From Rhizobium sp. S152 (lineage in GTDB: Bacteria > Pseudomonadota > Alphaproteobacteria > Rhizobiales > Rhizobiaceae): DNA of 64,000 nt. Position numbers and translations under genes: made by a program. Numbering within the stretch: the stretch's first letter is position 1; the number at the start of each line of letters is the position of its first letter. The notes beneath the pieces are model-generated. The model was not told the DNA's origin. It searched no databases and saw nothing but the letters and a program-made list of their open reading frames with translations. The stretch covers positions 620,001-684,000 of the forward strand of contig NZ_JAUDRZ010000002.1 in NCBI RefSeq assembly GCF_030380735.1. Reading direction: 5' to 3'. Below, piece by piece: positions 10,151 to 17,703 of the stretch.

Positions 10151-11362
10151 ATGTCAAATGCCTCTTTTGAAGAGCGGAGAGCAGTCAGAGCGGTGACCGA
10201 GGATTCAACGCAGTGTATGAGATTCAAGCGTGATCACCGCTACGTCAGTGTTGACGAAGTCCGCGAGCTTGCGAAGCGCACGTTGCCACGGATGGTATTC
10301 GACTTTGCCGATGGCGGCGCAGAAACGGAAGGAACGATGCGGCGCAACGAGGCCGCGTTTGGTGATCTAAGTTTCGTGCCACGTCCCATGGGGGGCGCTC
10401 TATCGAGGGATCTCTCCATCAGACTTTTCGGGTCGAGCCTGTCTCTGCCGGTCATGATTGGCCCTACCGGCTTTGCCGGGCTCTTCTGGCCGCATGGCGA
10501 GATCGCGGCCGCGCGCGCGGCACAGGCGGCGGGAACAGCCTACGTCATGAGTCATGCTTCGACTGTCACGATCGAGGATCTTTCGAAAGCCACGGATGGT
10601 CCAAAGTGGTTTCAGAACTTTATCTACAAGGACCGCGGCCTGACCCGGTCCTTCGCCGAAAGGGCTTTGAAAAGCGGATATGACGCGATGGTCGTCACTA
10701 TCGACAACCAGGTGCCGGGCTTCCGGGAGCGAGACGTCAAGAGCGACTTCGTTGTGCCCCCACGGCTATCGCTGAAAAACGCGGCGGACGTCGTGACCCA
10801 TCCTGGATGGGTGTTTCGTATGATGAGAACGCCCAATGTCACCTTCGCGAACTACGCCTCCGCCCAAGAGGCGAGTGTGATGGCCCTAAGCGCCTACATG
10901 GAAAGCAACCTTAACCCCGACGTTGGTTGGGACGATCTGGATGAGATTCGCACCTATTGGCCAAAGCCCCTTATCGTGAAGGGCGTACTGCATCCGCTCG
11001 ATGCCGTTGAAGCCATCTCGCGAGGGGCAGACGGAATCATTGTTTCCAACCACGGTGGACGCCAGCTTGACGGAGCGATCTCGACCATCGAAGCGCTTCC
11101 AGCGATCGTGGACGCGGTGGGTGGTCGTGTGCCGGTTCTGCTCGACGGTGGCGTGAGGCGCGGCGCCGACGTCGTTCGCGCGTTGGCGCTCGGCGCAAAG
11201 GCCTGTCTCATCGGGAGGCCCCAGTTATGGGGACTGGCGGCAAGCGGTGAGCACGGTGTTCGTCAGGTGCTTGAAATCTATCGCTCGGAAATTGATCGCG
11301 TTCTTGCTCTCTGCGGTTTGACAAAGATCGAACAAGTCGATCGGTCCTGTCTGAAGCCGTGA
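10151..11362 (+). CDS. FMN-dependent alpha-hydroxy-acid dehydrogenase/oxidase (L-lactate or mandelate dehydrogenase-like)
   Basis: This 403-residue TIM-barrel flavoenzyme oxidises an (S)-2-hydroxy acid to the 2-keto acid. The family signature SNHGGRQLDG lies at about residues 299-308 and holds the catalytic His and a substrate-binding Arg. LLDGGVRRGADVVRALALGAKACLIGRP near the C-terminus binds the FMN phosphate. Residues MSHASTVTIEDL and KWFQNFIYKDRGLT match the flavin and substrate pocket. The N-terminal extension of about 25 residues before FKRDHRYVSVDEVRELAK is slightly long. Linkage to a TRAP importer and a FadR-type regulator fits import and oxidation of lactate-, glycolate- or mandelate-like acids; the exact substrate is not readable. 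Confidence 0.93.
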   Translation: MSNASFEERRAVRAVTEDSTQCMRFKRDHRYVSVDEVRELAKRTLPRMVFDFADGGAETEGTMRRNEAAFGDLSFVPRPMGGALSRDLSIRLFGSSLSLPVMIGPTGFAGLFWPHGEIAAARAAQAAGTAYVMSHASTVTIEDLSKATDGPKWFQNFIYKDRGLTRSFAERALKSGYDAMVVTIDNQVPGFRERDVKSDFVVPPRLSLKNAADVVTHPGWVFRMMRTPNVTFANYASAQEASVMALSAYMESNLNPDVGWDDLDEIRTYWPKPLIVKGVLHPLDAVEAISRGADGIIVSNHGGRQLDGAISTIEALPAIVDAVGGRVPVLLDGGVRRGADVVRALALGAKACLIGRPQLWGLAASGEHGVRQVLEIYRSEIDRVLALCGLTKIEQVDRSCLKP

Positions 11363-11398
11363 TCTCCAGCACTCCCTTCTGCCGCCGTAGGAGAATCC

Positions 11399-12253
11399 AT
11401 GCCAAGCGTTTCAATAATCGATAGCCACGTCCATCTCTTTGACACCAACCGGCTAAGCTATGGCTGGCTCGAGCGTCGCCCTGGCATCAATCATCCTCAT
11501 CTTTTTCCGGACTATGAGCGTGCTGTCGAAGGATTGGCGATCGATAAGATTGTCTTTGCGGAGGTCTGGGTGGACGCTCCGCTTCACGTCGCGGAAGCGG
11601 AGTGGCTTTCGCAGCAGGCGGCGCTTCATCCTGCAATTGCAGGTATGATCGCTGCCGCGCCTTTGGAGATTGGCCGGGAAGTTCTCGCCGACATTGAGAA
11701 GATGCGGAGCCTTCCGACGTTCAGGGCCATTCGGCGGATAACAGAAGCGGAAACCGATGAGCGCTTCTGCGAAAGGCCGGGATTTGTCGATGCCGTGAGG
11801 CTGCTGGGCGAGATTGATGTCGTTTGCGATATTTGCGTATTCGCGCACCAGCTTCCAGGAGTGGTTTCGCTCGCTCAGCAGTGCCCGGAAACGACAATCG
11901 TTCTTGATCACATTGGGAAACCTGCCATTCGGTCCGGAGAGATTGACGGATGGCGAAGCAGCATCACGGAGCTGTCGGCCCTACCAAACGTTGTGACCAA
12001 GGTGTCCGGCGTCCTCACCGAAGCAGATCAAGGGAACTGGAGCCGCGAAATCATTCGGCCCTATCTCGATCATGCGATCGAAAGCTTCGGCTTTGACCGT
12101 GTCATGTTTGGAAGTGACTGGCCGGTTCTTGCTCTCACCACGTCGGTTCAGAACTGGGTCGACATCGTTGATTGGGCGATCCATGGCTCGTCTAAGGAAG
12201 AGCAGTCCAAGCTGTATCGGGACAACGCCGCAAGAATTTACAAGCTGGCCTGA
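11399..12253 (+). CDS. amidohydrolase-2 family lactonase-like hydrolase
   Basis: This 284-residue TIM-barrel metal-dependent hydrolase belongs to the group containing L-fuconolactonase and 2-pyrone-4,6-dicarboxylate lactonase. The opening IDSHVHLFD supplies the first metal-ligand HxH motif. TIVLDHIGKPAI (about residues 167-178) and VMFGSDWPVL (about 235-244), with the late catalytic Asp, complete the pattern. It starts 37 bp after the dehydrogenase gene and is probably co-transcribed. A likely task is opening a sugar-acid lactone that then feeds the 2-hydroxy-acid step or the nearby glycerate kinase. An aromatic-lactone role is the alternative. Confidence 0.9.
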   Translation: MPSVSIIDSHVHLFDTNRLSYGWLERRPGINHPHLFPDYERAVEGLAIDKIVFAEVWVDAPLHVAEAEWLSQQAALHPAIAGMIAAAPLEIGREVLADIEKMRSLPTFRAIRRITEAETDERFCERPGFVDAVRLLGEIDVVCDICVFAHQLPGVVSLAQQCPETTIVLDHIGKPAIRSGEIDGWRSSITELSALPNVVTKVSGVLTEADQGNWSREIIRPYLDHAIESFGFDRVMFGSDWPVLALTTSVQNWVDIVDWAIHGSSKEEQSKLYRDNAARIYKLA

Positions 12254-12333
12254 CCTCGCCGTCGGTCGCGCAACCAGACTGTCGCAGAGAGATTGGAGGG
12301 AACGAGCAAATCACGACCGCTTCTACATGCATC

Positions 12334-12350
12334 AGAATATCTGACAATGT
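12334..12350. promoter_or_regulatory. candidate FadR-type operator (site 3)
   Basis: AATATC-T-GACAAT (12336-12348) matches the palindromes at 9154 and 10083 in layout. It lies 67 bp before the start of the sugar-ABC receptor gene, suggesting that the ABC operon belongs to the same regulon. Confidence 0.5.
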
Positions 12351-12414
12351 TTCAACTGTGCCCGCTGCTTGTTTGCACTGACGGGGTCGGGCCATCATCT
12401 GGGAGGATGAGAGA

Positions 12415-13515
12415 ATGAATCTTGCTCGTGTGAGTTTCGTGTTGCTGCTTGCAGGGACGGCGTTCGCCTTTGCGTTGCCAAGCCTGGCCGCCGACGTGTT
12501 GAGTGACGCCAAACAGAATGTGGAGAAGCTTGGCGCTGAAAAGACCGCGTGGTCTGGCCCGGAAAGCGGTCCAAAGATCGAGAAGGGAAGGCATGTCGCA
12601 TACGTATCGGCGAACGAACAGAACGACGCCGAGCGTGAGTGGGGCAAGGCGATCGTCGAGGCTGCCGAGAAGGCCGGATGGAAGATAACGGTAATCGACG
12701 GCCGGGGGAGCCCGGTCAGTTGGCTGGCAGGAATGAACCAAGCGATCTCCCTCAAGGTCGATGGTATCATCACAAGCGCTGATGCTCGAAGCCTCGCAGA
12801 TCCAATCAAGCAGGCCAACGCGCAAGGCATCCCAGTCGTCGGAATCCATTCCGCCGGTACTCCGGGACCGCAGCCCGACCTCGGCCTGTTCACGAACATC
12901 CAGCAGGATCCGAAAGCGATCGGCCAGGCGCAGGCGGACTGGGTAATTGCAAACTCGGGCGGCAAAGCGCGTGTGGTCATCACGACCAGCGGCGAATACG
13001 CCATTGCCATGGTCAAGGCAACCGCGGTCAAGGATCGTCTTGCAAGTTGCGACGGATGCGAGGTTGTCGAGTTCTCGAACACGCCGTTAGCCGAAGCCGC
13101 CCAGCGGCAGCCTCAGTTGGTAGCCTCCTGGGTGCAGAAGTACGGCACGCCTCTCTACATCACCGCGATCGCAGACTATACGCTGGACTATCAGGTCCCC
13201 TCGCTAAAGGCCGGCGGCGCCGACCCGTCCAAGGTCATCTTGATCGGTTCCGACGGCACGAAGTCGGCGTACGGACGGATCCGTGCCGGCAAGCAGTTCC
13301 AGGCCGTCACCGTTGCCGAACCGAACGCCTACGTCGGTTATCAGGCCGTGGACGAGATGAACCGGGCGTTGCACAAGGAAAAGCCGAGCGGCACCGTTCC
13401 ATTGCCCTACCTTGTGACGGCGAAGAATGTCGACGCCCAGGGTGGCGACAAGAACACGTATGTTCCGGACAACGACTTTGCCAACCGTTACCTTAAGCTC
13501 TGGGGTGTGCAGTGA
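12415..13515 (+). CDS. ribose-type ABC transporter substrate-binding protein
   Basis: This 366-residue exported receptor has a signal peptide with a hydrophobic core and cleavage after SLAA (about residue 24). The mature protein shows the type-I sugar-binding pattern: VAYVSANEQNDAEREWGKAIVEAAEKAGW, then VDGIITSADARSLADPIKQANAQGIPVVGIHSAG. It is longer than typical RbsB (about 300). It starts the three-gene importer operon and overlaps the ATPase gene by 4 bp. GGGAGGA upstream supports the ATG at 12415. The ligand is probably a sugar or sugar acid linked to the lactonase/hydroxy-acid genes; this is inferred from context only. Confidence 0.92.
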   Translation: MNLARVSFVLLLAGTAFAFALPSLAADVLSDAKQNVEKLGAEKTAWSGPESGPKIEKGRHVAYVSANEQNDAEREWGKAIVEAAEKAGWKITVIDGRGSPVSWLAGMNQAISLKVDGIITSADARSLADPIKQANAQGIPVVGIHSAGTPGPQPDLGLFTNIQQDPKAIGQAQADWVIANSGGKARVVITTSGEYAIAMVKATAVKDRLASCDGCEVVEFSNTPLAEAAQRQPQLVASWVQKYGTPLYITAIADYTLDYQVPSLKAGGADPSKVILIGSDGTKSAYGRIRAGKQFQAVTVAEPNAYVGYQAVDEMNRALHKEKPSGTVPLPYLVTAKNVDAQGGDKNTYVPDNDFANRYLKLWGVQ

Positions 13516-15050
13516 GCGCTCAGCAAGCAACTCACGCCGGCGTCACGACTGGCGAGCCATTTCTCGCCATTCGTCTACTGCAGAAGCGCTTCTTGGGCAC
13601 CCGTGCGTTGGACGATGTCAGCCTCGACCTTTACAGTGGCGAGGTTCACGCGTTGCTCGGGGAAAACGGCGCAGGGAAGTCTACGCTTATAAAGATCCTC
13701 GCCGGCGTCTACACCGCCGACGAGGGAGAGTTCCTGCTCGACGGCGTCGCGGTGCGACCTGCACCTGGTGTGATGCCGATCGCGTTCATCCACCAGGACC
13801 TGGGCCTCGTGGACACCATGACGGTTGCTGAGAATGTCGCTCTCGTGGCTGGATACCCGCGTCGTGCTGGAATGATCGATTGGGACGAAGCGCGTCACGC
13901 AAGCATTCGGGCACTTTCCGTACTTGGCGTTGAGATCGAGCCCGACACAAAGGTCGGTAAGCTTTCCGCGGCCGACAAAGCGATCGTCGCGATTGCGAGA
14001 GCTCTCACACTGAATGCGAAAATCGTTGTTCTCGACGAGCCTACCGCTGCATTGCCGGAGAAGGATGTATCGAGACTTCTCGATACCGTCGCCAGGCTTC
14101 GTGATCGTGGTGTCGCGGTTCTTTACGTGACCCACCGTCTGGATGAGGTTTTTCGTGTCGCAAACAGAATAACGGTTCTCAGAAATGGGCGGATGGTTCG
14201 CACGGATCGGATAGGCGAAGTGGACGCTGCGACCTTGGTGCATTCGATCGTCGGCAGACCGCTTCAAGATGTCTTTGTAACGCCGGTCGCTGAGGCAGGC
14301 CGCGCCGTATTGAGCCTAGCGGATGTCGTGGTCAAAAATGTTGGCCCCGTGTCTTTCGAAGTCCGCAGCGGCGAGGTTCTCGGACTCGTCGGGCTGCGTG
14401 GCGCCGGTCAGACCGAGATCGGTCGGGCGCTTTTCGGTGATGCACTCCTTGAGGCCGGCACCATTCGTTTGGATGGCCGAGAAATCACTCCGCGATCGCC
14501 ATTGGAAGCCAGCCGTGACGGCATAGGGTTCGTGTCATCGAAGCGTCGGGAAGAAAGCCTGGCTGGCGGGCTGACCGTTCGGGAGAACCTCTACCCGGAC
14601 AGCCGACTTTACGGGAAAAGTGCATTCTCACCGATCTCGCGGAAGTCGGAACGGCGGAGCGCAAATGAGATCATTCGGCGTTTTTCCGTCCGCCCTGCGG
14701 ATTCCGAGCGTATTATCGCTACACTAAGCGGTGGCAATCAGCAGAAGATCATCTTGGCGCGATGGCTGGCCGCGGGCAGGCGTGTCATCGTTCTCGAAGA
14801 GCCAACCCTTGGCGTCGACGTAGGAGCGAAAGCTGAAATCTACGGTCTCTTCCAGAACGCGCTCGACGCAGGCACCGCTATCCTACTGATCTCCTCGGAT
14901 ATGGAAGAAGTGGCGGGCATTGCGCACCGCGCGCTGGTCTTCAACCGTGGCCGCATATTACACGAAGTTGGACGCGAGCAACTGAGCGTGCCAAGGCTTG
15001 TAGCTCTTGCGGCCGACGATCAATCTCAATCACGCAAAGGAGCCGAGTGA
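13512..15050 (+). CDS. ribose-type ABC transporter ATPase (two fused ABC domains)
   Basis: This 512-residue RbsA-like protein has tandem ATPase domains. The first has Walker A GENGAGKST (about residue 50) and Walker B VVLDEPTAALPE but a weak signature (LSAADK). The second has the good signature LSGGNQQK and Walker B VIVLEEPTLGVDVG, with a degenerate Walker A (GLRGAGQTE). This split of intact motifs between the halves is normal for the family. The start is a GTG at 13512 overlapping the receptor stop, which implies translational coupling. It powers uptake with the permease encoded downstream. Confidence 0.95.
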   Translation: MSAQQATHAGVTTGEPFLAIRLLQKRFLGTRALDDVSLDLYSGEVHALLGENGAGKSTLIKILAGVYTADEGEFLLDGVAVRPAPGVMPIAFIHQDLGLVDTMTVAENVALVAGYPRRAGMIDWDEARHASIRALSVLGVEIEPDTKVGKLSAADKAIVAIARALTLNAKIVVLDEPTAALPEKDVSRLLDTVARLRDRGVAVLYVTHRLDEVFRVANRITVLRNGRMVRTDRIGEVDAATLVHSIVGRPLQDVFVTPVAEAGRAVLSLADVVVKNVGPVSFEVRSGEVLGLVGLRGAGQTEIGRALFGDALLEAGTIRLDGREITPRSPLEASRDGIGFVSSKRREESLAGGLTVRENLYPDSRLYGKSAFSPISRKSERRSANEIIRRFSVRPADSERIIATLSGGNQQKIILARWLAAGRRVIVLEEPTLGVDVGAKAEIYGLFQNALDAGTAILLISSDMEEVAGIAHRALVFNRGRILHEVGREQLSVPRLVALAADDQSQSRKGAE

Positions 15051-16051
15051 TGTCCTCGTCCACTCTTGCCAATACTTCTTCAACGGCGCGCGTCCAGAAC
15101 CTCATCTCATCCTGGGGGTTGCTGGTTCTTCTTATTGGTCTCTTCCTCTTGTTTTCTATTTTAAAAGCCGACACGTTCCTGACGGCCTTCACCTTCAATT
15201 CGGTGCTGAACGCCCGATCCATCTACGCGCTTCTCGCGCTTGCTGTGATGATCCCGTTGGCGGCAAACCACTTTGATCTTTCTGTCGCCTCGGTGCTTGG
15301 CTTCGCGCAGGTCCTGGCAAACGGCCTTCAGACGCAGCAAGGCCTGTCCTGGCAGGTCGCGGTGGGGATCATCGTCGTCGGCGGCGGCTTGGTCGGCTTT
15401 ATCAATGGCCTGCTTGTGAGCCGAGCCGGAGTGAGTTCGTTCATCGCGACTCTCGGTTCCGGGACCGTCCTCCTTGGCCTCAATCAATGGTACACCGGGG
15501 GGCAGCAAGTCATAGGGTCGCTACCGGAGAGCTTCACCGCGCTTTCAGGGATGATCCCCGGTATCGGGATCCCTGTCGTGGTCTTGTATGTCGCGGCGTT
15601 CGCAGTACTCCTATGGATTGTTTTCGAATATCTGCCGATCGGACGGTTTTTGTACATCATTGGGGACAATCCAAGAGCGGCTGATTTGATGGGCATTAAT
15701 TCGGCACGATATATTACGCTTGCTTTCGTTGCATCGGGCGTCCTGGCTGCGTTCGCCGGTGTTATCCTGCAGGCGCAGTTGCTCGTTGGTCAAAGTACGG
15801 TGGGGCAGGAAATGCTGCTTCCTGCCTTTACGGGGGCTCTTCTCGGTGTGACTTCGGTCCGACCAGGTAGGGCGAACGTCGGCGGTACGCTTCTTGCCGT
15901 GGCGGTCCTCGCCATCGCGGTCACTGGATTGAGCCAGCTGGGGGCGCCGTTTTTCGTAGAGCCGCTGTTCAACGGTGCAATGCTAATCACTACCGTTGGG
16001 CTTGCCGAGTACTCGCGACGTCGCAGAGAGAGGAAGAGCGTAGGGGGCTAA
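15050..16051 (+). CDS. ribose-type ABC transporter permease
   Basis: This 333-residue hydrophobic permease of the RbsC/BPD_transp_2 family has family landmarks NHFDLSVASVLGFAQVLANGL and GDNPRAADLMGINSARYITLAFVASGVLAAFAGVI. AAAGGAG at 15036-15042 favours the ATG at 15050, which overlaps the ATPase stop codon; a GTG at 15047 is the alternative. It is the last gene of the importer operon and forms the membrane channel, probably as a homodimer. The spacing suggests tight coupling with the ATPase gene. Confidence 0.94.
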   Translation: MSSSTLANTSSTARVQNLISSWGLLVLLIGLFLLFSILKADTFLTAFTFNSVLNARSIYALLALAVMIPLAANHFDLSVASVLGFAQVLANGLQTQQGLSWQVAVGIIVVGGGLVGFINGLLVSRAGVSSFIATLGSGTVLLGLNQWYTGGQQVIGSLPESFTALSGMIPGIGIPVVVLYVAAFAVLLWIVFEYLPIGRFLYIIGDNPRAADLMGINSARYITLAFVASGVLAAFAGVILQAQLLVGQSTVGQEMLLPAFTGALLGVTSVRPGRANVGGTLLAVAVLAIAVTGLSQLGAPFFVEPLFNGAMLITTVGLAEYSRRRRERKSVGG

Positions 16052-16356
16052 CAAGCCGTGCGCCGTTCTGGCCGTCATTCGCGAGCACAGATCGCTCGAC
16101 GCGTGAATGAAAAACGCCGATTGGTCGCGTGAACAATCACGCGGCCACAGTTCGATTCCTTTCAAGACCGTGCGTTTGCTAGCGAGCCGGAGAGATTGCG
16201 CCATTGATATCTAGCTCGCGCAATCCTTTATTGATCACTCTCGGGCTTGTTGCCCGGCAACTGGGCATAAAATCAACTTCCGAGAAACGAAATGGGCTGA
16301 AGCCATATTGCTTCGATGTCGTCGGTCATTGACTTGGCCGTTCCGGCGGTCTCAGG
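16052..16356. other. intergenic region between convergent genes, with hairpin and T-arm-like motif
   Basis: This 305-bp gap separates the ABC permease (+) from the glycerate kinase (-). I see no coding sequence. A hairpin at 16123-16146 (10-bp stem with one G-T wobble, CGCGTGA/TCACGCG core, 4-base loop) could terminate either transcript, and a small CGGGC/GCCCG stem is at 16242-16256. The stretch AGTTCGATTCCTTTCAAG at 16149-16166 resembles a tRNA T-arm and the remnant at 38217-38278. Confidence 0.6.
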
Positions 16357-17631
16357 TCAATGCTCGCTGGCGATGTACAACGCTCTGAAGTCATTGACGT
16401 TGGTTCCGGTCGGTCCGGTTTCGAAGAGGTCACCAATTGTCTGAAAGGCAGTGTAGCTATCGCTTGCATCGAGTAGACGGCGCGGATCGAGCCCAGCTGC
16501 ACGTACGCGTTTGACGGTGGCGCCATCGGCAAAGGCTCCAGCATTGTTCTCCGATCCGTCGATACCGTCTGTATCTGCGGCCAAAAGGTGGATATCATGA
16601 CCGTCGAACACAAGTGCGGCCGCAAGGGCGAACTCGGCGTTGCGGCCGCCTTTGCCGCCCTTGGAGCGCAGCGTCACCGTTGTTTCGCCTCCCGAGAGGA
16701 TGACGACGGGTTTTGCGAACAGGTGATCGCTACTGATCACCTCCTTGGCTATGGCTGCGTGAACAAGGGCGACCTCTCGCGCTTCCCCTTCGATAGCGTC
16801 AGACAGGATCACAGCGTCGATGCCTTGTGAGCGCGCAGCGCGAGCTGCTGCGTCTAGCGAGACGCGGGCCGATGCAATGACGTGGTGACTATTGCAAGCG
16901 AAGGCTGGATCATCAGGCATGGGCGCATCAGCACTGTCGGAGTTCAGGTGATCAAGTGCCGGCTGCGGGAGCTTCAGACCGTATAGATCAACGATCTCTA
17001 GGGCTTCATGTCGGGTGGAGCGATCGGGCACGGTTGGTCCGGAAGCAACGTACGCAGGGTTATCGCCAGGAATATCCGAAACGATGAGGCTAACGACGCG
17101 TGCCCTTGTTGCGGCAGCAAGGCGTCCGCCCTTGATGGTGGAGAGATGCTTGCGCACGACATTCATCTCAGAAATTGGCGCGCCCGATGCGAGCAGCATT
17201 TCATTCAGGGCAATCTCGTCGTCCAAGGTGAGACCGTCAGGCGGCGAGGGCAGAAGCGCCGAACCGCCACCGCAGATGAGCGCGATCACCAGATCTTCCG
17301 CTGTGAGATCGCTTACCTCCGAAAGCAATCTCTTTGATGCGGCAAGGCCCGCGGAATCAGGCACAGGATGGGCGGCCTCGATTATTTCGATATGTTCCGT
17401 TTCGCAGCCATACCCGTAACGGGTGACGACAACGCCGTCCAACGGTCCGTCCCAAACACTTTCAAGCGCTCGCGCCATCTGCGCCGCACCCTTGCCAGCG
17501 CCGACGACGACGGTGCGCCCCTTCGGCTTCGCAGGCAAACTGGCTTTAATGCCCGTTAGCGGATCGGCCGCCTTGATCGCAGCGTCGAAGAGTGAGGCTA
17601 GAAATGCGCGGGGATCTGTAATGGGTGTCAT
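16357..17631 (-). CDS. ttuD: glycerate 2-kinase (MOFRL family; formerly 'hydroxypyruvate reductase' TtuD)
   Basis: This 424-residue protein of the glycerate-2-kinase/MOFRL family has the nucleotide-binding VVGAGKGAAQMARALE near residues 42-57, the substrate loop ICGGGSALLPSPP (about 119-131) and the C-terminal MOFRL segment with KGGKGGRNAEFALAAAL and DTDGIDGSENNAGAF. It converts D-glycerate to 2-phosphoglycerate, draining tartrate, hydroxypyruvate or glyoxylate-derived carbon into glycolysis. It is convergent with the ABC operon. It sits 72 bp downstream of the minus-strand putative glycosidase gene, so it may be co-transcribed with that gene. The length matches the family. Confidence 0.93.
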   Translation of the reverse strand: MTPITDPRAFLASLFDAAIKAADPLTGIKASLPAKPKGRTVVVGAGKGAAQMARALESVWDGPLDGVVVTRYGYGCETEHIEIIEAAHPVPDSAGLAASKRLLSEVSDLTAEDLVIALICGGGSALLPSPPDGLTLDDEIALNEMLLASGAPISEMNVVRKHLSTIKGGRLAAATRARVVSLIVSDIPGDNPAYVASGPTVPDRSTRHEALEIVDLYGLKLPQPALDHLNSDSADAPMPDDPAFACNSHHVIASARVSLDAAARAARSQGIDAVILSDAIEGEAREVALVHAAIAKEVISSDHLFAKPVVILSGGETTVTLRSKGGKGGRNAEFALAAALVFDGHDIHLLAADTDGIDGSENNAGAFADGATVKRVRAAGLDPRRLLDASDSYTAFQTIGDLFETGPTGTNVNDFRALYIASEH

Positions 17632-17703
17632 GGTCTCAAGCCATTGCCGACAAACTGAGAGAGCGATGGGGACAATGCGCCCCCATCACCTGGCTGTGAC
17701 CTG

